A stretch of 64,000 nt of DNA from Pararhodobacter marinus (GCF_003122215.1 NZ_QEYD01000011.1:116036-180035), one strand, 5' to 3'; counted from the stretch's first letter, positions 34,475-44,109 are shown. Numbers and translations: made by a program. The notes: generated by a model from the sequence alone, not told the origin.

Positions 34475-35353
34475 ATGGCGCTGGACACCACTGGAACCGA
34501 CCGCATGGCACGTCAGGCGATGCGGGCCGAATTGCTCGATGCCGAGACAGAATTGCAGCTTGCCCGCGCGTGGCGCGACGAGCGCGACGAACAGGCCCTG
34601 CACCGGCTGGTGACAGCGTATATGCGCCTCGCGATTTCCATGGCCTCGCGGTATCGCCGCTACGGCGCGCCGATGGGCGACCTGATCCAGGAAGCGGGTC
34701 TGGGCCTGATGAAAGCGGCCGAACGCTTCGATCCCGACCGGGGTGTGCGCTTCTCAACCTACGCGGTGTGGTGGATCAAGGCCTCGGTGCAGGATTTCGT
34801 CATGCGCAACTGGTCGATGGTGCGGACCGGCTCCACGACGTCGCAAAAAGCGCTGTTCTTCAACATGCGCCGTGTCCAGGCCGAATTGCAGCGCGAGGCG
34901 CGGCAGACGGGCGAGGAACTCAGCGGACCGGACCTGATGGAGCGCGTGGCCCAGCGACTGGGCGTTCCCGTGCATGACGTGATGATGATGGACGGCCGGC
35001 TGGCGGGTGGCGACCTGTCGCTCAATGCCAAGCCCTCGGGCGAGGATGATGGCCACGAATGGATCGATACGATCGAGGATGAATCCTCGGCCCAAGGCGA
35101 GATGGTGTCGGATCGCGAGGATAACCGTGTGCTGCGCGGCTGGCTTGCGCAATCCATGGCGGCGCTCAATCCGCGCGAACGCATTATCGTCTCGGCCCGC
35201 AAACTGGGCGACGAGCCGCGCACGCTGGAATCGCTGGGTGCCGAGCTGGGCCTGTCGAAAGAGCGCGTCCGCCAGATCGAGGCAGCGGCGCTGGCCAAGA
35301 TGAAACGCGATCTTGTCACCCGCGCTCCGGGAGTTTACGCCTTCCTCGCATGA
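34475..35353 (+). CDS. rpoH: RNA polymerase sigma-32 factor, RpoHII type
   Basis: Alternative sigma factor of 292 residues. Region 2 reads QEAGLGLMKAAERFDPDRGV and RFSTYAVWWIKASVQDFVM; the RpoH box is SQKALFFNMRR (residues 123-133). Region 4 ends LGLSKERVRQIEAAALAKM. In Rhodobacterales two RpoH exist; the ECF-like promoter and genomic setting favour RpoHII (photooxidative/heat response), though sequence alone does not settle it. It overlaps the next gene by four bases. Confidence 0.92.
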   Translation: MALDTTGTDRMARQAMRAELLDAETELQLARAWRDERDEQALHRLVTAYMRLAISMASRYRRYGAPMGDLIQEAGLGLMKAAERFDPDRGVRFSTYAVWWIKASVQDFVMRNWSMVRTGSTTSQKALFFNMRRVQAELQREARQTGEELSGPDLMERVAQRLGVPVHDVMMMDGRLAGGDLSLNAKPSGEDDGHEWIDTIEDESSAQGEMVSDREDNRVLRGWLAQSMAALNPRERIIVSARKLGDEPRTLESLGAELGLSKERVRQIEAAALAKMKRDLVTRAPGVYAFLA

Positions 35354-36153
35354 AGGCGACGACACTGACGGTTCTGATCGCAGCCATGCCCGCACTCCTC
35401 CGGGCAGAGCCAATCCCGCAATCCTTTCTCGACCGGCTGCCCCCGGCGCAGATCCTTGTGCTGGGCGAGGTCCACGACAACCCGCAGCACCACCGCAATC
35501 AGGCGCGCGCGATCCGGGCGCAGCGCCCTGCCGCCGTGGTCTGGGAAATGCTGACGCCAGAACAAGCGGCGGCAATGCCGGAGGATCGCGGTGATCCGAC
35601 CGGGCTGGCGGCCGCTCTGGGCTGGGCCGAAAGCGGCTGGCCCGACTTCGCGCTTTATTACCAGATCATCGACGCGGCCGGCACGGCGCGCCATTACGGC
35701 GCGGGGGTTCCCCGCCCCGAGGCGCGGCGCGCTTTCGGTGAGGGGGCGGCTGCGGTGTTCGGCCCGGATGCCGCGCGGTTCGGTCTGGATGCGTCCCTGC
35801 CCGACGACCAGCAGGCAGAGCGCGAAGCGGCGCAATTCGAGTCACATTGCCGCGCCATGCCGCGCGAGATGATGGCGGGTATGGTAGAGGCCCAGCGACT
35901 GCGCGACGCCTCTCTCGCCCGCGCCGCCCTGCAGGCGCTTGATGAGACCGGCGGTCCGGTGGCGGTGATCGCGGGCTCGGGCCATGCCCGCCGCGACCAC
36001 GGTGCGCCCGCCCTGATCGAAAGGGCCGCGCCCGGGGTCAGCGTGCTGTCGCTGGGGCAGGCAGAAACCGATCCGGGCCCGGATGCGCCCTATGATCTGT
36101 GGGTGATCACCGAGCCGGTGGACCGTCCCGATCCCTGTGAAAGCCTGCGCTAA
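35350..36153 (+). CDS. ChaN-like (DUF399) haem-binding/uptake family protein
   Basis: A 267-residue protein with a short signal-like N terminus (MKATTLTVLIAAMPALLRA). It has the ChaN core: QILVLGEVHDNPQHHRNQ, VWEMLTPEQAAAM and VAVIAGSGHARRDHGAP. ChaN of Campylobacter binds haem and is linked to iron uptake. The start ATGA overlaps the rpoH stop, so it is translated with rpoH, an unusual partner. No lipobox Cys is evident. Confidence 0.85.
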   Translation: MKATTLTVLIAAMPALLRAEPIPQSFLDRLPPAQILVLGEVHDNPQHHRNQARAIRAQRPAAVVWEMLTPEQAAAMPEDRGDPTGLAAALGWAESGWPDFALYYQIIDAAGTARHYGAGVPRPEARRAFGEGAAAVFGPDAARFGLDASLPDDQQAEREAAQFESHCRAMPREMMAGMVEAQRLRDASLARAALQALDETGGPVAVIAGSGHARRDHGAPALIERAAPGVSVLSLGQAETDPGPDAPYDLWVITEPVDRPDPCESLR

Positions 36154-36167
36154 CGGGGAAGCGGGGG

Positions 36168-36234
36168 GGGGGCTGTCTGCCCCCTCTTGGCCTGCGGCCA
36201 ATTCACCCCCGAGGATATTTTCTGAACAAAGATG
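36168..36234 (+). repeat. type-2 structured intergenic repeat, copy F
   Basis: Hairpin 1 GGGGGC/GCCCCC (36168-36173/36179-36184), hairpin 2 TTGGCC/GGCCAA (36187-36192/36196-36201), then TTCACCCCC, GAGGATATTTT and GAACAAAGATG. It lies between convergent 3' ends. Confidence 0.8.
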
Positions 36235-36258
36235 CCTGCGGGCCTCGGGCCTGCATTC

Positions 36259-36999
36259 TCAGGCGGGGACGCGCGCGCCGGGGAAATGGGTATCGATGGC
36301 CGCGACCAGCTTTTCCAGCATCAGCGCGCCATAGGCCGCGTTGGCGTGATGCGGATCGGGCGTGCCGCTCGGCGTATGGGTTTGCGCGAAATCCGGCAGC
36401 AGGAAGCCGTCCGCGTCGGTGACGCCCTCGGGCGGGGCGACGAAGGGAATGTCGCGCGCGTCGAGCCAGTCTAGAAGGCTGGCGCGTGCGCGGCGGTCGA
36501 CATCGAGAAGCGACGCGGTCGGCATGCCCGCGCGGATATTCGGCGTGTCCCGCCGCAGGGGAGGACAGGACACGACCAGAAACCGCGCGCCGATCAACAG
36601 AAGGTTCTCGAGGAAGGCGCGGATCTGCGCCTGATCGTCTGAAATGATCTGGTCGATGACCGCGTCGGACAATGGTCGCAATTGCGTCCCGGCCAGCGCC
36701 GACGGCGCGGCTTCGCCCCAGAAATGGCCGCGCACGATCCGGTAATTATGCGTGCCCATCACGATGGCCCAGACATGCGAAGCGTCGATGCCGTCGTCTC
36801 CGGTTGCGCGGCGCAGGTTCTGCGCGTAATCGCGGTCGCGCATGACCACCCTGTTGCCCTCGCGTCGCGAAAATGGCGTCACCTCGATTGCGCCCGAGCC
36901 GAAGCCGAAGAACTGCAGGGCGGCGGCTGAGGCTCCAACCGACTGAGCGCCTTTGGCGAGCGCGACGGTGTGCGAGTTGCCGGCGACGAAGATACTCAT
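36259..36999 (-). CDS. SGNH-like hydrolase
   Basis: A 246-residue protein with an SGNH-type start MSIFVAGNSHTVAL (block I GNSH, S9) and a late DPHHANAAYG block with Asp and His, as in GDSL/SGNH esterases. No signal peptide, so likely cytoplasmic. It overlaps the upstream GSCFA gene by four bases (ATGA), so both form one operon. The family is thin by eye; acyl ester cleavage on a glycan is possible but unproven. Confidence 0.7.
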   Translation of the reverse strand: MSIFVAGNSHTVALAKGAQSVGASAAALQFFGFGSGAIEVTPFSRREGNRVVMRDRDYAQNLRRATGDDGIDASHVWAIVMGTHNYRIVRGHFWGEAAPSALAGTQLRPLSDAVIDQIISDDQAQIRAFLENLLLIGARFLVVSCPPLRRDTPNIRAGMPTASLLDVDRRARASLLDWLDARDIPFVAPPEGVTDADGFLLPDFAQTHTPSGTPDPHHANAAYGALMLEKLVAAIDTHFPGARVPA

Positions 37000-38090
37000 T
37001 TGCCAAACGCCTCCAGCAGGGCCTCTTCGCAGACCAGATCGTCGTCCTGCGCAGCCGCTTTCGGTGCGGCTCCCGGCGCCGGGCGCGGTGTCATCGCGGC
37101 GCCCTGCGTCTTGCCGGGCGCCTCGTCCGCCCCCTCGTCCCCGCCAATCGAGCCGAAGAACACGTCCATGACCCGCGCCACGCCCTCGCTCGCGACATTG
37201 CGCAGATTGGGCATGTAGGACATGGCCCGCATCGGATGCGCGGCGACCAGTTCGTAGGAGGGGAAGTAATCGACGCAATCGTGGCTGTCATACAACTCCG
37301 CCACCACCGCGCGCAGGATGGATTTCGACTGCATCGTCGCCACCAGCACATGCTGGTCGCTGGCCGTCGCGGTCAGCGGTACGGGCGACACGGTGAACAG
37401 GAATTTCATCGCCGGATTGCGCGCGCGGGCGATCTCGATGAACCGGTTCATGTCGGTGAGCGTCTCGAGGAACGAGAAATTCTTGAAGCGGTAAGACGCC
37501 GCGTCGAAGGTGCCACCGACCGTGCCCGGGCAGGTCGGAAGCACGACATCGTCGGCCACGCATTCCCAGGCTTCGGTCAGGCCCAACGTGAAGACGAAGA
37601 GATCGGTGTTGTCGAGAAGCGTTGCCACCTGTTTCAGATGCCAGTCGCGGTCGCGCGCCAGTTCGGCAGCACCGGCGAAACCGTCGGGCTCGATCGCCGG
37701 GCGGAACGGATCGCGCGCGCGGCCGGCTCCGTCGATCCAGTCGGGTTCCGCGGGCGTCAGCGACCCGTCGGCGCGCGCCAGCATCTGCACAAGCTGTCGC
37801 GCGGTGTAGATATTGCCGTAGCGCGCGGAGTATAGATCGAAGCCGAACTTGTGCCAGTTCTCGCGCGCCAACATCGGCGGCGCGGGTTCGAGATCGACGA
37901 AATTGTAACCCCGGCGCTTGAATTGCGCGCCGATATGCTGGGCGAAACAACTGCCGGCGCAGCTAATCCGCATCTTGCGGTCGATTTCGAAGCGCGGGCG
38001 GTAAATATCCGGCCAGGCCAGCGGCGAATGGTCGGCCACTCCCGATCTCCAGAACGCGCGCCTCGGCAGGTCGCTGTACGGATTGGTCAT
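36996..38090 (-). CDS. GSCFA domain protein
   Basis: A 364-residue protein with the GSCFA motif (residues 46-50, RISCAGSCFAQHIG). Further features are the NWHKFGFDLYSARYGNIYT segment, LFVFTLGLTEAWE, FLFTVSPVPLTAT, and YFPSYELV. The tail after residue 325 is Ala/Pro-rich and ends in an acidic DDDLVCEEALLEAF stretch. GSCFA proteins are SGNH-related and often lie in polysaccharide or capsule gene sets; no such genes are near here. First of a two-gene operon. Confidence 0.85.
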   Translation of the reverse strand: MTNPYSDLPRRAFWRSGVADHSPLAWPDIYRPRFEIDRKMRISCAGSCFAQHIGAQFKRRGYNFVDLEPAPPMLARENWHKFGFDLYSARYGNIYTARQLVQMLARADGSLTPAEPDWIDGAGRARDPFRPAIEPDGFAGAAELARDRDWHLKQVATLLDNTDLFVFTLGLTEAWECVADDVVLPTCPGTVGGTFDAASYRFKNFSFLETLTDMNRFIEIARARNPAMKFLFTVSPVPLTATASDQHVLVATMQSKSILRAVVAELYDSHDCVDYFPSYELVAAHPMRAMSYMPNLRNVASEGVARVMDVFFGSIGGDEGADEAPGKTQGAAMTPRPAPGAAPKAAAQDDDLVCEEALLEAFGK

Positions 38091-38188
38091 GGCCGGCTTT
38101 CCTGTTTGACGAGGGGTCGTTTCACTTTAGGGCGGCAATCGGTCGTTGCCAATGCGCCATTTCGCGCGTGCAGAAACCTGCCGGGCGG

Positions 38189-38255
38189 GGGGCGGTCTGC
38201 CCCTTTTTGGCCTGCGGCCAATTCACCCCCCGAGGATATATTTGGAACAAAGATG
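38189..38255 (+). repeat. type-2 structured intergenic repeat, copy G
   Basis: Hairpin 1 GGGGC/GCCCC (38189-38193/38199-38203), hairpin 2 TTGGCC/GGCCAA (38207-38212/38216-38221), then TTCACCCCCC, GAGGATATATTT and GGAACAAAGATG. The centre is nearly identical to copy F. Confidence 0.8.
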
Positions 38256-38278
38256 GGGCGTTAAACTTTCGTTAAGCC

Positions 38279-38303
38279 CTTTCACTTTGCCCCAAATACT
38301 CAT
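38279..38303 (-). repeat. type-1 intergenic repeat, copy D
   Basis: Plus strand CTTTCACTTTGCCCCAAA then TACTCAT. It lies 24 bases from copy G in the opposite direction, in the gap before the panB 3' end. Confidence 0.75.
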
Positions 38304-38342
38304 CCTCCGTCGTCGTTTGCACCGGCGCCGGGCGCAAAGGTG

Positions 38343-39152
38343 TCAGCGGTAGGTTTGATCGTCCGAGGGGAAAGCGCGGGATTTGACCTCGTCGGCATAG
38401 GCCGAGACCGCGCGCTCGATCATGCCGCCGAGCTCGCCATAGACCTTGACGAATTTCGGCGGGCGCGGGTTCAGGCCCAGCATGTCTTCCAGTACCAGGA
38501 TCTGGCCGTCGCAATCGGCCGAGGCGCCGATGCCGATGGTGGGGATCTCGATCTGCGCGGTGATTTCGCGCGCCAGTGGCTCGACCACGCCCTCGACCAC
38601 CACGGCGAAGGCACCGGCCTCTGTCACCGCCTTGGCGTCGTCGATGTGATGGGCCCAGGTCGCCTCGTCCCGGCCCTGCGTCTTGAACCCGCCCATGACA
38701 TTCGTCGATTGCGGCGTCAGGCCGATATGCGCCATGACCGGGATGCCGCGATCCACGAGGTAGCGGATCGTCTCGGCCATGCGCGCGCCGCCTTCCAGCT
38801 TCACCGCCTGGCACATCGTCTCGGTCATGATCCGGGCGGCGTTGCGGAAGGCCATCTGCGGGCTTTCCTCGTAAGTGCCGAAGGGCATGTCGACAACGAT
38901 GAGCGCGCGTTTCGTGCCGCGCACGACCGCCTTGCCGTGGGTGATCATCATGTCGAGCGTCACGCCCACGGTCGATTCCATGCCGTGCATCACCATCCCC
39001 AGGCTGTCGCCCACAAGGATGAAATCGGCGTATTTGTCGACGATCGCCGCGGTATGCGAATGGTACGAGGTCAGCGAGACGATCGGCTCGCCGCCTTTGC
39101 GGGCGCGGATCTGCGGCACGGTGATGCGGCGGATCGGGGCTTGGGCTGACAT
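38343..39152 (-). CDS. panB: 3-methyl-2-oxobutanoate hydroxymethyltransferase
   Basis: First step of pantothenate synthesis, forming ketopantoate from 2-oxoisovalerate. 269 residues; [43 protein letters not shown] and [10 protein letters not shown] are typical, as is [15 protein letters not shown]. In canonical PanB the first motif is TAYD, here TSYH. It follows panC by 14 bases. Confidence 0.95.
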   Translation of the reverse strand: MSAQAPIRRITVPQIRARKGGEPIVSLTSYHSHTAAIVDKYADFILVGDSLGMVMHGMESTVGVTLDMMITHGKAVVRGTKRALIVVDMPFGTYEESPQMAFRNAARIMTETMCQAVKLEGGARMAETIRYLVDRGIPVMAHIGLTPQSTNVMGGFKTQGRDEATWAHHIDDAKAVTEAGAFAVVVEGVVEPLAREITAQIEIPTIGIGASADCDGQILVLEDMLGLNPRPPKFVKVYGELGGMIERAVSAYADEVKSRAFPSDDQTYR

Positions 39153-39166
39153 GGGGGTTCTCCTCC

Positions 39167-40012
39167 TCAGGGGGTGACGACGCGCTGGTCGATCAGCAGG
39201 ACCTTGCCGAAACGCACCGCCAGCAGGATCACGGCGGGGCGTTGCAGCGGGCCCGAAATCGTCGCGAGCGTTTCGGCATCGCGGATATCGGCCGATTGCA
39301 GGTCGGCACGCGGATTGGCCTGGATATTGGCCGCGACCCAGGCCCGAAGGCGCGACGCGGTGATGCCGGTTTTCGCCATTTCCTCGGCTTCGAACAGCGA
39401 TTGCGACAGCACCACGGCGGCGGCGCGGTCCTCGGGCGTGAGGCGCACATTGCGCGAGGACATCGCCAGCCCGTCGGGCTCGCGCACCGTGGGCACGCCG
39501 ACGATGCGCACCGGCATGTCGAGATCGCGCACCATCTGCCGGATCACGCAAAGCTGCTGGTAATCCTTTTCGCCGAAACAGGCGGTATCGGGCTGCACGA
39601 TGTTGAAGAGCTTCGTCACCACCGTCGCCACGCCGCGGAAATGGCCGGGGCGCAGTTTGCCGATCAGGATCTTCGACAATTCGGTCGTCTCGACGATGGT
39701 CTGCGCGCCGGGGGCGTAGACCTCGGTCACGTCGGGCATGAAGACACCGTCCACGCCAGCCTCGCGCAGCATGGTCAGATCGCGCTGGGGATCGCGCGGA
39801 TAGGTCGCCAGATCCTCGGTCGGACCGAATTGCGTGGGATTGACGAAGATCGAGGCGATGACGCGGTCGCCCTCGGCCCGGGCGCGTTCGACCAGCGCCA
39901 TGTGGCCCGCATGCAGATAACCCATGGTCGGCACCAGAACGGTGCGCTCGCCCGCCGCGCGCCATGGGGCGACCGCCTCGCGGACCGCCGTTTTCGTCTC
40001 AAAGACCTGCAT
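39167..40012 (-). CDS. panC: pantothenate synthetase
   Basis: Joins pantoate and beta-alanine using ATP, 281 residues. The HIGH-like motif lies in [17 protein letters not shown], the KMSKS-like motif in [13 protein letters not shown], and [19 protein letters not shown] is typical. ATG at 40012 ([10 protein letters not shown]) opens the conserved region; the longer frame upstream has no ribosome site. First gene of panCB. Confidence 0.95.
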   Translation of the reverse strand: MQVFETKTAVREAVAPWRAAGERTVLVPTMGYLHAGHMALVERARAEGDRVIASIFVNPTQFGPTEDLATYPRDPQRDLTMLREAGVDGVFMPDVTEVYAPGAQTIVETTELSKILIGKLRPGHFRGVATVVTKLFNIVQPDTACFGEKDYQQLCVIRQMVRDLDMPVRIVGVPTVREPDGLAMSSRNVRLTPEDRAAAVVLSQSLFEAEEMAKTGITASRLRAWVAANIQANPRADLQSADIRDAETLATISGPLQRPAVILLAVRFGKVLLIDQRVVTP

Positions 40013-40093
40013 CGAGCCCCCCGTGATCGTGGCGCAAGTCATACCCCCCGGCCGCACGGGGAACAAGACGCGACGCCGCCGGGGCTCCGGGGC

Positions 40094-40591
40094 TCAGCGC
40101 CGGGCCCGCCTCAGCGCATGGAACCCGCCCGCCAGCATGCCGAGGATCCCGGCCAGGTAGCTGGTATCGTGCATCAGCGCCGCCCGCGCGAAACCCTGCG
40201 CGTCCTGCGCCATGGCGGGAACCGGCACCAGACCGTCCAGCATTTCCACAGGCACCAGCAAGCTTGCCAGGCCCAGAACCAGCGTTACCACCAGCACGAT
40301 GGCCGTGCAGCGCAGGAAAAGCCGCGCCATCGCCCGGCCCGAAGGCGCCCGCGCGCACAGCGCGGCAACGGGCAGGCCCACCACAAGCCCCATCCACCAA
40401 CTCGCCTGCACCCCGATGAGCGCGGCGCCCGGCCGGGGCGGGACATCCGGTCCGACGCCGAATTGCAGGAACTTGAAACCATGGAAGTAATCGGGCCCGA
40501 CCGAATAGCTGATCTGGTTGTGCAACGCGCCGTAGAGCGCGGCCATCAGGCAGGCAAAGGCGGTCAGAACGGGGATCAGCAACAGGCGCAT
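40094..40591 (-). CDS. membrane protein of unknown function
   Basis: A 165-residue protein with about four hydrophobic helices: LLLIPVLTAFACLMAALYG, WWMGLVVGLPVAALCA, LRCTAIVLVVTLVLGLASLL and YLAGILGMLAGGFHAL. A polar loop SYSVGPDYFHGFKFLQFG follows the first helix. No family recognised. It starts divergently from the EF-hand gene. Confidence 0.75.
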   Translation of the reverse strand: MRLLLIPVLTAFACLMAALYGALHNQISYSVGPDYFHGFKFLQFGVGPDVPPRPGAALIGVQASWWMGLVVGLPVAALCARAPSGRAMARLFLRCTAIVLVVTLVLGLASLLVPVEMLDGLVPVPAMAQDAQGFARAALMHDTSYLAGILGMLAGGFHALRRARR

Positions 40592-40702
40592 GGTGCACGG
40601 ATACAGGCTTCTTTCTCCGGGCGGAAGAAAACTTGCCCCGCCGCGACGGAAGCGCCGCCGGGCAGCGTATTACATTCGAAACATGGAATGTGAGGTATCC
40701 CC

Positions 40703-41320
40703 ATGCGACGTTCGACGATCTCCCTTCTCGTGGCCGGTCTGGCCGTGAGTGCCACCGCCGTCTTCGCCCAGAGCTACGGGCTGGGTCAGGGCCAAAGCCA
40801 AGGTCAAGGGCGCGGCTCCGGACAGACACAGATGCAGGGACAGGCCGGCCCGCAAATGGCCGATTTCCTCGTGCAATGGGACATGAACGGCGACGGGCGC
40901 GTGACGCCTGACGATGTCGCCACCCGGCGTGGCGATCTGTTCGAGATGTTCGATCTGGACGGCAGCGGCGCCCTCGACGCGGACGAGCAGGCGAACATGG
41001 CGCAGACCATCGCCGCTCAGGAAGAGACGAACCGCGAGGGGCATGCCGGCGGGCAGCGGCAATGCCAGGGATTGGGCCAGGGATTGGGCCAAGGACACGG
41101 CCTAGGACAAGCACAAGGCCAAGGACGCGGCCCCGGCCGCCGTTTCACCAGCCCGGGCCAAATGATCCACGCCGCGATGACGCCGGGCTTCGCCGATGCG
41201 GACCGCGACGGGCGGATCACCGCCCGTGAATGGGTCGAGGCCACACCGCGCCTGTTCGCCCAGCTTGACGCCAGTGGCGACGGGCAGGTCGATGCCGCGG
41301 ATTTCGGCCGCGACCGCTAA
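40703..41320 (+). CDS. secreted four-EF-hand protein with Gly-Gln-rich linkers
   Basis: A 205-residue exported protein: signal peptide (ISLLVAGLAVSATAVFA), a GQ-rich run over residues 24-49, two EF-hand loops at 60-71 (DMNGDGRV...) and 84-95 (DLDGSGAL...), a second GQ-rich linker over 117-144, and two more loops at 165-176 (DADRDGRI...) and 189-200 (DASGDGQV...). Loop 1 and loop 4 end in Asp rather than Glu at position 12. It is expected to bind calcium in the periplasm or outside the cell. Partners unknown. Confidence 0.9.
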   Translation: MRRSTISLLVAGLAVSATAVFAQSYGLGQGQSQGQGRGSGQTQMQGQAGPQMADFLVQWDMNGDGRVTPDDVATRRGDLFEMFDLDGSGALDADEQANMAQTIAAQEETNREGHAGGQRQCQGLGQGLGQGHGLGQAQGQGRGPGRRFTSPGQMIHAAMTPGFADADRDGRITAREWVEATPRLFAQLDASGDGQVDAADFGRDR

Positions 41321-41607
41321 AATTCACGCGATGCGGGGCGCATCCGGTGGCGAAGCCCCCCCAAAGGCCCGGACCCGCCAGCGGTTCCGGGCCGATTCGC
41401 GACAGCGGAGCGACCGGGCACGGCGCGGCAGGGCGAAACGCGCTGATATTCAAGCCGATGGCGACCTTGACCGCTGTTCCCGTCAGCCCCGCTTCCCGGC
41501 CCCGACATGATCGCGCGTCGTTTTTACGCGCCCATCGGTCGGCAGCATTTCACCGCCCCGCGCGAATTGCTGCGAAACCGGGGCAAATCTCTTGCGGAGC
41601 CGGTGGA

Positions 41608-44109
41608 ATGAAAACCCATGTGAAAGCCCTTGTCGTCGGTGGTGGTGCGGTCGGCACCGGCATCGCCTATCACCTCGCCAAGGCCGGCTGGGACACCATG
41701 CTGATCGAGCGTGACGAGCTGACCTCGGGCTCGACCTGGCACGCGGCCGGGCTGCTGCCGCTCTTCAACATGAGCTACGCGACCACCCACATTCACAAAT
41801 ACTCGGTCGATTTCTACAAATCGCTCGAAGCCGAAACCGGGCTCAATGCCGGGTTCTCGGTCTGCGGCAATCTGCGCATGGCCCAGACCGATGCGCGGAT
41901 GGACGAATACATGCTCTATTCGTCGGTGGCCGAAACCGCCGGGGTGTACCACGAATTCCTCACCCCCGCGCAGATCAAGGACCGCTGGCCGCTGGTGCGC
42001 ACGGACGATCTGAAAGGCGCGCTGTTCCACCCGCAGGACGGCTATATCAACCCCGCCGACGTGACCCAGGCCATGGCCAAGGGCGCGCGCCAGCACGGTG
42101 CCACGATCGAGCGCAAGATCCAGGTCGACGGCTATCAGTGGACCGGCAGCGAATGGATCGTGTCCTGCACGCGCATGGTCGAGAAGGGCGGCAACCTCGT
42201 CCCCTCGGACGACAAGTTCGAGATCCGCGCCGAGCATGTCGTCACCGCGACCGGCAACCACGCGCAGCGCACCGCGCGCCTTCTGGGCATCAAGATCCCC
42301 GCGATCCCGGTCGAGCACCAGTATATCGTCACCGAGCCCGACCCCGCGCTGCAGAAATGGCGCGCCGCCGGCAACCCCGAGCACCCGGTCCTGCGCGACG
42401 CCGACGCCAAGTGGTATGTCCGCGAAGAGCGCGGCGGCTGGATCCTTGGCCCCTATGAGCGCAACGCGCCCGCGCGTTTCCTCTATGACGTGCCGGAAAG
42501 CTTCCGCGCCGACCTGTTCCAGCTGGATCTGGAGCGGATCGAGGAAGAATACATGTCCATGATCCACCGCATCCCGACCTCGGAAGAGGTGGGTCTGAAG
42601 GACGATTTCAACGGCCCGATCTGCTATACGCCCGATGGCAACCCGCTGGTCGGCCCCGCCCCGGGGCTGCGCAACATGTGGCTGGCCGAGGGCTTTTCCT
42701 TCGGCATCACTGCTGCCGGTGGCACCGGCTATTACCTCGCCCAGCTGATGACGCAGGGCGAAGCCGAGATCGACATGGCCTCGCTCGATCCCAAGCGTTA
42801 CGGCGCGTGGATGACCACTGAATACGCCGCGCGCAAGAACGAGGAATGCTACGAGCACGTCTTCATCCTGCACCACCCGGACGAAGAGCGTGAAGCCTGC
42901 CGTCCGCTGCGCACCGCCCCCGCCTATGACCGCCAGATCGCGCTGGGCGCGCAGATGGGTCAGGTAAACGGCTGGGAACGCCCGAACTATTACGGCCCGC
43001 TCGACGCCCCCGCCGATTTCGATCACAACAGCCGCTCGTTCCGGCGTGGCGCCTGGTGGCAATACGCCGAGGCCGAGGCCAAGGCCGTCCGCGAAACCTG
43101 CGGCATCATCGATGCCTCGGCCTTCACCAAGCACCTTGTGCGCGGGCCGGGCGCGACGGCGTTCCTTGACCACTTTACCTGCAACAAGCTGCCGAAAGTG
43201 GGCCGGATCAACCTGACCTACGCCCTGACCGAGGCCGGGACGACCCGCACGGAATACACCATCGTGCGGCTCAAGGATGACGAATATTACCTGATCTCGG
43301 CCGGTGCCTGGACGGATTACGACGCTGATTACCTGAAAAAGGCGATCGAGGATTTCCGCGCCGAGGGTGGCGACTATGTCGATTGCCACGACATCACCAC
43401 GCAGTGGGGCGTCTACGCGCTGGCCGGGCCCAATGCCCGCGCGATCCTAAACGAGATCGTCAAGGACGCGAATCCCGACACCGTTCTGTCGAACAAGCGC
43501 TTCCCCTGGCTGTCCTATCGCGACATCGAGCTGGGCATGTGCCCGGTCCGCGCGATCCGCGTCGCCTATACTGGCGAGCTGGGCTGGGAGCTGCATTATC
43601 CCGTCGAGTTCGGCCGCTACCTCTGGGATCTGCTGATGAAGGCCGGCGAGAAACACGGTCTGAAGCCGGTCGGCGCCCGCGCCCAGAACTGGCTGCGGAT
43701 GGAGAAGAGCTACCGCGCCTTCGGAACCGAGCTGGGCCGCGACGCGACCCCCGCAGAGGCCGGTCTCGACCGCTTCATCGACTTGTCCAAGGAGTTCCGC
43801 GGCAAGCAGGCGATGCTGGATACCGGTATCCGCGCCAAATGCGTGACGCTGCTCATTGACGGGCCGTCCGACACCGATCCCTGGGGGAAAGAGGCGCTGC
43901 TGAAAGACGGCGAAAAGGTCGGGCGCCTGACCTCGGGCGGCTGGTCGGTGGCCTTCGGCAAGCAGATCGGCATGGGCTATGTTCCGCCGGAACTGGCCGA
44001 GGTCGGCACCAAGCTGAAGGTAAAGATCCAGCTGAAGGAATGGGATGCCGTGGTGACCGAGGACAGCCCCTACGACCCCACCAACGCCGTGATCCGCAAG
44101 GACGGCTGA
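41608..44109 (+). CDS. DMGDH/sarcosine dehydrogenase-like FAD and GcvT-domain enzyme
   Basis: An 833-residue protein. The N-terminal DAO domain has the FAD site VVGGGAVGTGIAYHLAKAGW and GSTWHAAGLLP, where His binds FAD covalently in dimethylglycine and sarcosine dehydrogenases. An FAO_M linker and a C-terminal GcvT-like folate domain follow (ITTQWGVYALAGPNARAIL, AYTGELGWELHYP, AFGTELGRDATPAEAGLDRF). It likely demethylates a methylated amine or amino acid, passing C1 units to tetrahydrofolate. Substrate not told by sequence. Start ATG at 41608 fits the conserved N terminus. Confidence 0.88.
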   Translation: MKTHVKALVVGGGAVGTGIAYHLAKAGWDTMLIERDELTSGSTWHAAGLLPLFNMSYATTHIHKYSVDFYKSLEAETGLNAGFSVCGNLRMAQTDARMDEYMLYSSVAETAGVYHEFLTPAQIKDRWPLVRTDDLKGALFHPQDGYINPADVTQAMAKGARQHGATIERKIQVDGYQWTGSEWIVSCTRMVEKGGNLVPSDDKFEIRAEHVVTATGNHAQRTARLLGIKIPAIPVEHQYIVTEPDPALQKWRAAGNPEHPVLRDADAKWYVREERGGWILGPYERNAPARFLYDVPESFRADLFQLDLERIEEEYMSMIHRIPTSEEVGLKDDFNGPICYTPDGNPLVGPAPGLRNMWLAEGFSFGITAAGGTGYYLAQLMTQGEAEIDMASLDPKRYGAWMTTEYAARKNEECYEHVFILHHPDEEREACRPLRTAPAYDRQIALGAQMGQVNGWERPNYYGPLDAPADFDHNSRSFRRGAWWQYAEAEAKAVRETCGIIDASAFTKHLVRGPGATAFLDHFTCNKLPKVGRINLTYALTEAGTTRTEYTIVRLKDDEYYLISAGAWTDYDADYLKKAIEDFRAEGGDYVDCHDITTQWGVYALAGPNARAILNEIVKDANPDTVLSNKRFPWLSYRDIELGMCPVRAIRVAYTGELGWELHYPVEFGRYLWDLLMKAGEKHGLKPVGARAQNWLRMEKSYRAFGTELGRDATPAEAGLDRFIDLSKEFRGKQAMLDTGIRAKCVTLLIDGPSDTDPWGKEALLKDGEKVGRLTSGGWSVAFGKQIGMGYVPPELAEVGTKLKVKIQLKEWDAVVTEDSPYDPTNAVIRKDG

